Part shown: one piece after another, positions 1-7,686 of the stretch
Numbering within the stretch: position 1 is the stretch's first letter
Layout: the number at the start of each line of letters is the position of its first letter
Source: Bacteroidota bacterium
GTDB lineage: Bacteria; Bacteroidota; Bacteroidia; Chitinophagales; Saprospiraceae
Assembly: GCA_017857395.1 (NCBI GenBank)
Contig: JAFMDF010000043.1
Coordinates: forward strand, 1-44,360
Direction of reading: 5' to 3'
Length of the DNA: 44,360 nucleotides
The notes under the pieces: generated by a model
The model's input: only the letters and a program-made list of their open reading frames with translations
The model's database searches: none
Told to the model about the DNA's origin: nothing
Translations under genes and position numbers: made by a program

Positions 1-47
1 AATATTTCACGATAATTATTTGATTACCAATCTTTTATATCCAAAAC

Positions 48-176
48 TCACGTTTCTACGTAATTCCCTAATAAAATAGAGTCATTACTCACTTCAACAG
101 TTAATTTTGCTTCTTGCTGACTAAAAGCCATTAGGCTTATCATAAAGGAAGCAAGAAAAATAGATAGCTTTTTCAT
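48..176 (-). pseudogene. Probable N-terminal fragment of BatD (interrupted)
   Basis: A 42-codon frame begins with ATG at 176 and ends at TGA (48-50). It encodes a clear signal peptide (MKKLSIFLASF..., cleavage near FSQ) followed by a short beta-strand segment, VEVSNDSILLGNYVE. That segment resembles the first strand of BatD (oxygen-tolerance) proteins. Its place directly after batC on the same strand is where batD normally lies. BatD proteins are several hundred residues long, so a stop here means a truncated or frameshifted gene. The remaining 47 bases to the window edge show no BatD-like continuation in the other two frames. A genuine short secreted peptide cannot be excluded. Confidence 0.45.
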
Positions 177-214
177 GATGTCAATTTTTAAATTTTATTT
201 ATTAAATTTAAGTG

Positions 215-302
215 GCGGGTTGTATAGAATTTCTATTTAAATTCTGAGGAATTAGTTGAATCTTGAGAATTTCATGCTCAAATTCTATCCTTTTGAACCC
301 GC
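215..302. repeat. Intergenic inverted repeat between batC and the batD fragment
   Basis: GCGGGTT (215-221) plus ATAGAATTT (224-232) pair with AAATTCTAT (280-288) and AACCCGC (296-302). The right side continues into the repeated words CAACTCGCAACCCG up to 315. The same words recur about 41 kb away before lpxH. It lies just downstream of the batC stop and may be an mRNA 3' end. Confidence 0.5.
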
Positions 303-324
303 AACTCGCAACCCGTAACTCAAA

Positions 325-1050
325 TCACCAATCTTTACTAGATTTAGAAGGTTTTGATTGTTTCTTCTTCACTTTTTCCTGCACTTTTCGCTCCTCCTCA
401 TCCATAATTTCCAATAATTGTTGTGCCTCTTCCTTACTTAAATCCTTAGGCTGAGGTTGTTGTTCCTGTTCTTTTTGGTCATCTCCAACGGGTTGCGGCT
501 GATCTTGAGGTTGTTGCTCTTGTTGTTCCTCGCCTTCTTGCTGCTGTTCTTGGTCATCAGGTTCCTCTTCTCCTTCTTTAGAATCACTATTTTGCTGCTG
601 CTGTTGCTGCTGTTGCTGAATTTGTAATTGCCGTTGTGCTTGCCCTAAATTAAACTTGGTTTCCACATCTTTCGGGTCTAATCGTAATGCGTTTTTATAA
701 GCATTGACACTTTCTTCAAAATCCTGTTTAGCATATAAGGCATTTCCTAAATTATGATAAGCATTAGATTTAACGGTATTATCCTTGGCAGATTCCGCAG
801 CAGTCGTATAATGCCGAATCGCTTCATCAAATCGCTTTTGTTGATAAATAGAATTGGCTAAATTATAAGCACCTTTGGTAGAATTATTTTCTTCTAGAGA
901 TTTGCGGTATCCTTCTTCCGCTGCTTGATAATCATCATTATCATAAGCCGAATCTCCACTACGCAATAGTTTATGGGATGATTGGGCAAAAACAGCAATG
1001 CCAAAAAATAAAGTACAAAATACTACTAAATATGTTTTCATAATTTTCAA
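325..1050 (-). CDS. batC: BatC-like periplasmic TPR protein with Gln/Glu-rich tail
   Basis: The 241-residue protein has a signal peptide (ending VFAQ) and then about three tetratricopeptide repeats (residues 30-135, with YNLANSIYQQKRFDEAI and YHNLGNALYAKQDFEESV). A low-complexity tail follows: a run of nine glutamines, Glu/Gln/Pro-rich stretches, and a basic end finishing SKDW. This layout, including the LLEIMDEEERKVQEKV segment before the basic end, is typical of BatC of Bacteroidota. Bat proteins are linked to aerotolerance and envelope stress, but their biochemical role is unsettled. It lies 122 bp downstream of the VWA gene and was probably co-transcribed with it. The fourth codon is also ATG, so the start could be at 1041. 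Confidence 0.85.
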   Translation of the reverse strand: MKIMKTYLVVFCTLFFGIAVFAQSSHKLLRSGDSAYDNDDYQAAEEGYRKSLEENNSTKGAYNLANSIYQQKRFDEAIRHYTTAAESAKDNTVKSNAYHNLGNALYAKQDFEESVNAYKNALRLDPKDVETKFNLGQAQRQLQIQQQQQQQQQNSDSKEGEEEPDDQEQQQEGEEQQEQQPQDQPQPVGDDQKEQEQQPQPKDLSKEEAQQLLEIMDEEERKVQEKVKKKQSKPSKSSKDW

Positions 1051-1172
1051 TTTTCATTTTCAATTTTCAAAATACAATTAGCCATTAGCACATACTTGAT
1101 ATCCGTGGAGAAATAAAATCCGTTTGGAAAAAGCACTAAATGACCAAATCCTTTTTTAAAATTAAAAATTAC

Positions 1173-2210
1173 CTACTTGCCAAATAAATCCTTTCCAGCC
1201 AACCACTTATTTTCTCGATAAGACAGCACGAATTCTGCAATTAAAAACAAAATAGCTATGCCAATAAAATATTGAAAATAACTTTCATATTCATTAAAAA
1301 CCCTAGCCTCAAATTCTCTTTTCTCCAATTTATCTACACTAGTTCTCAAAGCAGTTGCAACTGCGTCCACTTCATTACCCGCCAAATTAAAATAAGCACC
1401 GCCACCTGCATTCGCTAAATCTTGCATCATCGCTTCATTCAGACTTGTTTTAACTGGATTCCCTGTTTTATCTCGTTTATAATCTGACCGTCCACCAATA
1501 ACGGTAGGAATAAATCCACCAGAAGGCGTACCTACTCCAATACTATAAATCAATAGCCCATTTTCAGCCGCTTCTTTCGCTCGATCTAAAGCATCTTCGT
1601 CGTGCGTTTCTCCATCAGAAATAATAATGATGGCTTTGTGCTGTTTATTTTCTTCTTCAAAAGATTGTTCGGCTAAATCTATCGCTTCACTAATCGCAGT
1701 CCCTTGGGCTGGGGCTTGATTCGGATTGGCACTTCGCAGAAACAACTGGGCGGCGGCATAATCTGTGGTCAAAGGCATTTGCATATAAGCATTGCCTGCA
1801 AAGAGAATAATGCCTAAACGGTCACCCTTTAATTTTTCTACAAGACTCTGTGAAAAACGTCTAGCACGTTCCATTCGATTAGGTCGAATATCTTCTGCCA
1901 TCATACTTTGAGAAATATCCAAGGCAATGAAAATATCAACACTTTTACGTTTGACCTTTTCCTTCTTACTCCCCCATTGTGGATTTGCCCAACCAACAAT
2001 TAAGAAGGATAAACCAAAGAGTAAAAGGACAAATTTAGCCATATGCTTATATTTAGAATAAGCGGGCATTAGTTGAGATAATAGCGTACTATTCCCAAAT
2101 TTATCAAACGCATTTTTTCTTGCTCTTTTTATCAACCAAAATAATAACATAAAAATTGGCAATAAAAGCAACGCGTATAAATAGTCGGCATTTTCGAAAC
2201 GAAAGGGCAT
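1173..2210 (-). CDS. batB: BatA/BatB-type von Willebrand factor A membrane protein
   Basis: The 345-residue inner-membrane protein has two N-terminal membrane segments (about 10-27 and 60-76), a VWA domain (about 90-295) and a C-terminal membrane segment (about 312-331). The metal-ion-dependent adhesion site is intact: DISQS at 98-102, a Thr in the AQGTAI loop near 171, and SDGETHD at 198-204. BatA and BatB share this architecture. The following gene is BatC-like, so BatB is the likelier assignment, although no second VWA gene lies upstream. The upstream neighbour, 359 bp away, is an unrelated photolyase, so this gene starts the cluster here. Confidence 0.85.
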   Translation of the reverse strand: MPFRFENADYLYALLLLPIFMLLFWLIKRARKNAFDKFGNSTLLSQLMPAYSKYKHMAKFVLLLFGLSFLIVGWANPQWGSKKEKVKRKSVDIFIALDISQSMMAEDIRPNRMERARRFSQSLVEKLKGDRLGIILFAGNAYMQMPLTTDYAAAQLFLRSANPNQAPAQGTAISEAIDLAEQSFEEENKQHKAIIIISDGETHDEDALDRAKEAAENGLLIYSIGVGTPSGGFIPTVIGGRSDYKRDKTGNPVKTSLNEAMMQDLANAGGGAYFNLAGNEVDAVATALRTSVDKLEKREFEARVFNEYESYFQYFIGIAILFLIAEFVLSYRENKWLAGKDLFGK

Positions 2211-2569
2211 GGTTTTTTAGATAGTACAGAGTTTTAATCGTGTTGATTACTTTTTTTAATGTGATATAGGAGCTTTAGCTTCGATGCTGTCTGTAGATTT
2301 AGTGATTTTTCAGAAACCTAGAGGGGCTTTAGCCTCGACACGATTTTAAATATGGTGTCGGAGCGATGCTCCTTTTAGGAAATTTATCGGATATTCAATA
2401 TTTCTACAGACAGGGTCAGGGCTAAAGCCCTTAATTTTTCCATTTATAATAGTCAATATAACACTTAACCTGTCAAATTTATGAATACTAAATACAAGCA
2501 AAAGCTTGTAGTATCTGCAAAAATAACAAATCTTCCTTTTTATGTAAACCGTGTTTAGTTAATAACAGG
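2211..2569. repeat. Gap with an array of short hairpins inside an 11-bp inverted repeat
   Basis: No coding frame is apparent in this gap. CTGTCTGTAGA (2287-2297) and TCTACAGACAG (2403-2413) form a perfect outer inverted repeat. Inside are GAGGGGCTTTAGCCTC (2321-2336), CGACAC/GTGTCG (2336-2341 and 2355-2360) and the perfect triloop hairpin GGAGC-GAT-GCTCC (2360-2372). Just outside are an imperfect hairpin, GGAGCTTTAGCTTC (2269-2282), and GGGCT-AA-AGCCC (2419-2430). The related GCTTTAGC-type words suggest a dispersed REP-like element. No transposase or target-site duplication is visible. Confidence 0.55.
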
Positions 2570-4105
2570 TTAAAGTAAGTTGATATTTTCTAAATAAGCC
2601 TCTGCTTGCAAGAGAATTCCCTCCTTTTTTTGAGCATCCATTTTATCCCAAGTTCTGTAAGCCATTCCAATTCGTGGATTTTTTTCCAATTTGGCTCGAT
2701 TTCTATCGTAAAAATGCCAGTATAAACTATTAAAAGGACAAGCTTTTGCTCCCGTTTTTTCTTTCTTTTTATAATAACAAGTTCCACAATAATGAGACAT
2801 TTTATCAATATAGTTGGCAGAACCTGCATAAGGTTTCGTGCCAACAATTCCGCCATCTGCAAATTGGGACATCCCTCTTGTGTTCGTAATTTCTACCCAT
2901 TCTATCGCATCTATATAAATGCCCAAATACCATTCATCCACCGCATCGGGATGAATCCCTGCTAATAAAGTAAAACTTCCTGTTACCATTAATCGCTGAA
3001 TATGGTGAGCATAAGCATAGTCTAAAGATTGCCCAATCGAACATTTTAGACAATTCATTTTGGTTTGTCCATTCCAAAAGAAATTAGGTAATGGGCGTTT
3101 ATTTTCAAAAAAATTTAAGTCCTGATATGCTGGCATTTTTTCCCAATAAATTCCCCTCATGTATTCTCGCCAACCAATAATTTGCCGTACAAATCCTTCT
3201 ATTTGCGCAATGCTTATTTTTTCTTGATTGGCTTGCCAATAACTAACGGCACTTGATACGACCTCTAAAGGAGAGAGCAGTTTAGTATTTAAAGAAAAAG
3301 ACAACCTCGAATGATAAAGCGACCAATAAGTAGGCGTCATCGCATCTTGATAAGCACCAAATAAATGTAAACAATGTTCATTAAAAAAGGTGAGTAATTG
3401 TAAGGATTCTGTTCTGTCAATCGGCCACAAAAATGCTTCTGGGTTGACCTTTCCAATCGTTTGAATATCCGTTGCTTGAATCATTTCATAAATAGCCGTA
3501 ACATCTCGTTCAAACAGAAAGGGTTGAGTGGGTACATGGTCTTTGGGCAACTTCTTACGATTTTCTTTATCATAATTCCATTTACCAGTAATCGGCTGTT
3601 TTCCATCCATCATAATGTCATATTTCTTGCGCATCGAGCGATAGAAAGATTCCATTAAATAGGTCTTTTTACCCTTGAAAAAATCAGCTAATTCATTTCT
3701 TTGTGTTAGGAAATGTTCTGAATCAACAACCATCGTTTCAATGGAAAGCTGCTCACAAAAAGTCTTTAATTGCTCGTCTAGTCGATGTTCATCAGGTAAT
3801 TGATACTCAAATTTTTCAATACCTAAATTTTCGATCAATTGACTTAGGTTTTCCGTTAAACTTTGCTTGTTTTTAGGGTCATCTAATTGGTAATAAATAA
3901 CTTGATGTCCTGCTTTTTTTAGATTACCTGCAAGGGCGCGCATGGCAGAAAAAAAGCCAATTATTTTTTGAATATGATGTTTGACGTAATCCGTTTCTTG
4001 GCGTATTTCCATCAAGACATAATAAACGTCTTTGTCTACTTCTTGAAACCAAGAATGGGCATAGTTGAGTTGGTCACCCAAGATGAGTCTTAATGTTTTT
4101 GGCAT
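2570..4105 (-). CDS. Iron-sulfur photolyase/cryptochrome family protein, (6-4)-photolyase type
   Basis: At 511 residues this matches the deoxyribodipyrimidine photolyase-related family (PF04244), the FeS-BCP/PhrB group. It would repair (6-4) photoproducts in UV-damaged DNA using FAD, a lumazine-type antenna and a [4Fe-4S] cluster. The N-terminal antenna-binding domain starts LRLILGDQLNYAHSWF. The FAD domain includes GWREYMRGIYW (311-321) and ITNTRGMSQFADGG (406-419). Cysteines 352, 440, 443 and 456 have the spacing expected of the four cluster ligands; Cys355 is extra. It follows a DUF2256 gene with one base between stop and start, so the two are one transcript. A signalling role instead of repair cannot be excluded. 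Confidence 0.9.
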   Translation of the reverse strand: MPKTLRLILGDQLNYAHSWFQEVDKDVYYVLMEIRQETDYVKHHIQKIIGFFSAMRALAGNLKKAGHQVIYYQLDDPKNKQSLTENLSQLIENLGIEKFEYQLPDEHRLDEQLKTFCEQLSIETMVVDSEHFLTQRNELADFFKGKKTYLMESFYRSMRKKYDIMMDGKQPITGKWNYDKENRKKLPKDHVPTQPFLFERDVTAIYEMIQATDIQTIGKVNPEAFLWPIDRTESLQLLTFFNEHCLHLFGAYQDAMTPTYWSLYHSRLSFSLNTKLLSPLEVVSSAVSYWQANQEKISIAQIEGFVRQIIGWREYMRGIYWEKMPAYQDLNFFENKRPLPNFFWNGQTKMNCLKCSIGQSLDYAYAHHIQRLMVTGSFTLLAGIHPDAVDEWYLGIYIDAIEWVEITNTRGMSQFADGGIVGTKPYAGSANYIDKMSHYCGTCYYKKKEKTGAKACPFNSLYWHFYDRNRAKLEKNPRIGMAYRTWDKMDAQKKEGILLQAEAYLENINLL

Positions 4106-4106
4106 A

Positions 4107-4253
4107 TTAATTTTCTTTGTTCTTTTGTTTATTTCTTCTACAGCGTTCGCTACAATATTTTACTTCCGCCCAGTTTTTTGCCCATTTTTTACGCCAAGTA
4201 AACGGTAAACCGCAGACAAGGCAAATTTTTGTAGGCAAGTTTTCTTTTTTCAT
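4107..4253 (-). CDS. DUF2256 small zinc-ribbon-like protein
   Basis: The frame from ATG (4251-4253) to TAA (4107-4109) encodes 48 residues. It contains CxxC at 11-14 (CLVC), the segment PFTWRKKW at 17-24 and CSERC at 34-38, followed by a basic tail. The pattern [14 protein letters not shown]...VKYCSxxCR is characteristic of DUF2256, a tiny family often found next to cryptochrome/photolyase genes. Four cysteines suggest one bound zinc ion. The stop codon lies one base before the photolyase start, which implies translational coupling. The function is unknown; a role in cluster or cofactor handling for the photolyase is only inferred from the pairing. Confidence 0.88.
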   Translation of the reverse strand: MKKENLPTKICLVCGLPFTWRKKWAKNWAEVKYCSERCRRNKQKNKEN

Positions 4254-4344
4254 GAGCGTTAAACAGGGGTTCGATAGAATAGTTTATTTTTGAGTTTTTC
4301 TATTCTTATTAAAACTACACTTTTAATTTAGTCGTTATCTGTTT

Positions 4345-6186
4345 GTGAATAAATCTAAAAAATATATTGACTTAGTAGCTATTTTGCTATTTATTCTTTG
4401 TTGTTTTAGCAAAATTAGCGGGCAAAATAAATTAGAAACCCTAATAGCTACCGAACTAAAGGCGATATCTAATAGCGTTTTGTTAAATATATTACCGACC
4501 AATAAAAGTCAGCCCTTACCAACTAACTTACCACAATCTTATTTATTAGCAGATTCAACAACTATTCAAACAACCTTAAACCACTTAATAGACAGTCTCC
4601 AACAAGCGGCGTTTTTAACTGCGTCAATCGATAGTCTTATTCAAAAAGATACTATTTATACGGCTTATTTATTTTTAGGTAAACAGTATAATAATTTTCA
4701 AATTAGTAATGGGAATATTGATGCGTTGACTGCTAAGCGAACTAATTTAGACCGTTTTCTAAATGAATCAATTACTTATTTTCAACTAAAAGAAATTCAA
4801 GAAAAATTAGCAGTCGATGCAGAAAATAATGGTTATCCTTTTACAACGATTCGATTGGAAAATATAAAAATTGATGGCGAGCGGATTAAAGGACAATTGT
4901 CTGTAAATAAGGGGAAACTAATTCGATTAGCGCAATTAAAAACAGAAGGGGAAGGAGAATTGAATACTGCTTATCTAGAAAATTATTTAGGTTTAAAAAA
5001 AGGTACTATTTTTCAAAAAGATAAAATTATAGCCACTTCCCAAAAACTACAAGAATTACCCTTTATCAAAGAAACACGTTCGCCTGCTGTTCGATTTAAA
5101 GGCGCAGAAGCAACGGTTAATTTATTTTTAGCTCCTAAAAAAGCGAATCGTTTTGATTTTTTAATTGGTGTATTACCGAATAACCGAGAATCAGGAAAAG
5201 TATTAATTACCGCAGATATTGATGCCGAATTCCAAAATCAATTTGGTAAAGGCGAACGGATTTATTTTGAATTTGAACAACTCCGCCCTGAAACGCAACG
5301 CATTATTTTAGCTACTAATTATCCTTATTTATTAAATACGCCTTTGGGGATTGACTTCGAATTTGGTTTATATAAAAGAGATTCTACTTACCGAGATTTG
5401 ATTTGGAATATTGGTTTGCAATATTTATTTGAAGGCGGTAATTATTTTAAAGCTTTCTCCAAGAATACGGCTTCGGCTTTATTGACGATTGAGGAACGTG
5501 CAATTATTCGCAATCGACAATTGCCTCAAAATTTGGATATTCGGAATAGTGCGTTTGGCTTGGCATATCAATTGGAAAAATTAGATTATCGATTTAATCC
5601 TAGAAAAGGTTGGTTATTACAATTGGAAGGAAGTGCTGGTTTTAAAACCATTCAAAAAAATAATAAAATTACTGACTTACTGGATGAAGATGATCGGGAA
5701 TTTGATTTCGAAAGTCTTTATGATGCCTTAGATTTAAATACTTTTCAGTACCAATTAATCGGTCGAGTAGATAAGTATTTTCCAATTGGCAAAAGAGCTG
5801 CTTTGAAAACGTGCATTCAAGGCGCAGCAATTATTTCTGAAACACCCATTTTTAGAAATGAACAATTTAGATTAGGCGGTAATCAACTATTAAGAGGATT
5901 TGATGAAGAAAGTATTTTTGCAACGAATTATGTTTTGGGAACATTGGAATATAGGTACTTGATTGGTCAGAATAGTTACTTTTTTGTGTTTGGAGATATG
6001 GCTTATTTAGAAAATAAAACGAATGAAAATGATTTTTCTAACCGACTAATTGGAGTAGGAGCAGGCATGACTTTTGAAACGAAGGCTGGCATTTTTGGGA
6101 TTAGTTATGCTTTAGGGAAGCTGGAGGAGACGGCTTTTGAATTTCGAGCGGCTAAGGTTCATTTTGGATTTATTAGTTTGTTTTGA
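4345..6186 (+). CDS. Omp85/BamA-TamA superfamily outer-membrane protein
   Basis: This 613-residue protein starts at GTG; no suitable ATG is nearby. It has a signal peptide (about 1-27, ending KISGQ), a long periplasmic part with at least one POTRA-like unit (about 165-265), and a C-terminal Omp85 barrel (about 270-613). The barrel carries the lid-loop motif LRGFDEE, and the chain ends in Phe, as outer-membrane barrels usually do. It is shorter than BamA, which has five POTRA domains, so it is better seen as a TamA-like or accessory translocase. TATTTTTG at 4285-4292 is a possible -7 element. The gene is divergent from the DUF2256-photolyase pair. Confidence 0.82.
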   Translation: MNKSKKYIDLVAILLFILCCFSKISGQNKLETLIATELKAISNSVLLNILPTNKSQPLPTNLPQSYLLADSTTIQTTLNHLIDSLQQAAFLTASIDSLIQKDTIYTAYLFLGKQYNNFQISNGNIDALTAKRTNLDRFLNESITYFQLKEIQEKLAVDAENNGYPFTTIRLENIKIDGERIKGQLSVNKGKLIRLAQLKTEGEGELNTAYLENYLGLKKGTIFQKDKIIATSQKLQELPFIKETRSPAVRFKGAEATVNLFLAPKKANRFDFLIGVLPNNRESGKVLITADIDAEFQNQFGKGERIYFEFEQLRPETQRIILATNYPYLLNTPLGIDFEFGLYKRDSTYRDLIWNIGLQYLFEGGNYFKAFSKNTASALLTIEERAIIRNRQLPQNLDIRNSAFGLAYQLEKLDYRFNPRKGWLLQLEGSAGFKTIQKNNKITDLLDEDDREFDFESLYDALDLNTFQYQLIGRVDKYFPIGKRAALKTCIQGAAIISETPIFRNEQFRLGGNQLLRGFDEESIFATNYVLGTLEYRYLIGQNSYFFVFGDMAYLENKTNENDFSNRLIGVGAGMTFETKAGIFGISYALGKLEETAFEFRAAKVHFGFISLF

Positions 6187-6446
6187 CTAGTGAGATTTTT
6201 TGACCACAGAGTACCTGTAGTTCACCTAGTTTTTTACGAGCGGAACTTTATTTTTTAGCACGGAGGGACGGAGTTTATGGAGGGCACGGAGTTTCTTTTA
6301 TGAACGATATTTTGTTTTTACTACATAGCTCACATAGTTTTGACGAGCGCAGTTTAAATTTTTACTGTAAAAAAAGTCTACTTTTTTAAGGCTGTAATTG
6401 AGCAAGAATTCTTTACTACCACTAAAAAGCGTACATTAATTACTAA
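6187..6446. other. Non-coding gap with repeated short words
   Basis: I see no gene here. The stretch contains word-like direct repeats: GCACGGA twice (6258-6264 and 6284-6290) with GACGGAGTTTATGG between them, and two ACGAGCG-containing segments about 130 bp apart. This style recurs in other gaps of the window. No strong terminator hairpin was found for the preceding barrel gene. Confidence 0.4.
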
Positions 6447-6464
6447 ATTCCAATAAATTGGAAT
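6447..6464. promoter_or_regulatory. Perfect palindrome upstream of the LD-carboxypeptidase gene
   Basis: ATTCCAAT-AA-ATTGGAAT is a perfect 8-bp inverted repeat with a 2-bp centre, ending 30 bp before the start codon. Its size and place fit a dimeric regulator operator or a short hairpin in the leader. No regulator can be named. Confidence 0.35.
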
Positions 6465-6494
6465 CGCACTATTGGACTACAAAAATAAATAAAT

Positions 6495-7535
6495 ATGAAA
6501 AGAAGACAATTTACCAAAATAATACCAAGTGCTTTCTTAGGAAGTACGCTCTTAGTAACTAAGTCGATTTCTAGTAAAAATAAAAAGACTATTAAACCCA
6601 AACGACTCAAAAAAAGAGATACGATTGGCTTAATCACGCCAGGCAGTTATATAGATGACGATGGTTTGCAAAAAGCAATAACCAATTTAGAAGGCCTAGG
6701 CTTTCAAGTAAAACTAGCCAAAAATATTCGAGCAGAACAAGGATTTGTTGCAGGAACGGACGCCCAAAGATTAGCGGATTTGCACAGTTTGTTTGCCGAT
6801 AAACAAGTAGCAGGTATATGGTGCGCAAGAGGTGGATATGGCTGTGGACGCTTATTACCAACTATTGACTATCCCCTAATCAAAAAGAATCCGAAGGTAT
6901 TAGTTGGGTTTAGTGACATTACGGCTTTATTGCAAGGTATTTATAAAGAAACAGGTTTAGTCGGTTTTCACGGCCCTGTTGGGTCTTCCGATTTTACAGA
7001 TTACACCAAGGAATATTTAACGAAAGTTTTAATTGAACCGACTGATAAACTACCTATTGCCCTTTCTAAGGAAAATCTGGAATTGGCCAAAACGGATAAG
7101 GTATTTCAAACTGCCACTATCCGAGGTGGTCTAGCTACAGGAAAATTAGTAGGTGGTAACTTATCTCTATTAGCGCCTTTGGCAGGCACAAAATACCAGC
7201 CCAACATCAAAGGGAAATTATTATTCATTGAGGAAATAGGAGAGTCACCTTATCGCATCGACCGCATGTTAACCCAATTGCGGCAAAGTTATCCTTTGAA
7301 AGCGGCGGCAGGAATTATTTTAGGTGTTTTTCGAGGTTGTGAAATGAAGGAAGGCAGTCGGTCATTGAGTTTAATGGAGACATTAACCGATAGGTTAGGC
7401 GATTTGAATATCCCTGTTTTTTATGGAGCGGCTATTGGCCATATTGGAGATAATTTGACTTTGCCAATTGGAGCGAAGGCGAGTTTGGATGCCGATAAAG
7501 GGCTAATTACTTTATTAGAAAATGGGGTAGTTTAG
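6495..7535 (+). CDS. Muramoyltetrapeptide (LD-)carboxypeptidase, peptidase family S66
   Basis: The 346-residue protein belongs to the LdcA/MccF family, which cleaves between L- and D-configured residues in murein tetrapeptides and so recycles cell-wall peptides. The Ser-Glu-His triad is visible: Ser140 in GFSDIT, Glu246 in LFIEEIGESPYRIDR and His315 in GHIGDN, followed by TLPIG. The N-terminus begins KRRQFTK and is followed by a hydrophobic stretch, which resembles a twin-arginine signal. It may therefore be exported, unlike cytosolic E. coli LdcA. A MccF-like detoxifying role is the alternative. Confidence 0.88.
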   Translation: MKRRQFTKIIPSAFLGSTLLVTKSISSKNKKTIKPKRLKKRDTIGLITPGSYIDDDGLQKAITNLEGLGFQVKLAKNIRAEQGFVAGTDAQRLADLHSLFADKQVAGIWCARGGYGCGRLLPTIDYPLIKKNPKVLVGFSDITALLQGIYKETGLVGFHGPVGSSDFTDYTKEYLTKVLIEPTDKLPIALSKENLELAKTDKVFQTATIRGGLATGKLVGGNLSLLAPLAGTKYQPNIKGKLLFIEEIGESPYRIDRMLTQLRQSYPLKAAAGIILGVFRGCEMKEGSRSLSLMETLTDRLGDLNIPVFYGAAIGHIGDNLTLPIGAKASLDADKGLITLLENGVV

Positions 7536-7622
7536 AAACTCTTTTTTATGTAACTAGCTATCATGAAAGAATGCAAATGATAATACCATTAAAATTTATT
7601 GCACCAAGAATATCTTATTGAT

Positions 7623-7668
7623 TATTGAACTCTAAATACGAAATAAAGTCCGTATTTAGAGTTCAATA
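7623..7668. terminator. 18-bp perfect inverted repeat between convergent genes
   Basis: TATTGAACTCTAAATACG (7623-7640) is perfectly complementary to 7651-7668, with a 10-base loop. It lies between two convergent stop codons and can serve both transcripts. There is no proper U-tract after either arm. Confidence 0.75.
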
Positions 7669-7686
7669 AAATTAAAGAGATTACTA

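Noticed and set aside
325-1050. Polyglutamine protein as a sign of eukaryotic contamination
   Set aside because: BatC proteins of Bacteroidota commonly have Gln-rich tails, and the flanking genes are plainly bacterial.
2570-4253. Photolyase pair as part of a defence or mobile island
   Set aside because: The base composition and codon use look like the neighbouring genes, and no integrase, phage or defence gene is nearby.
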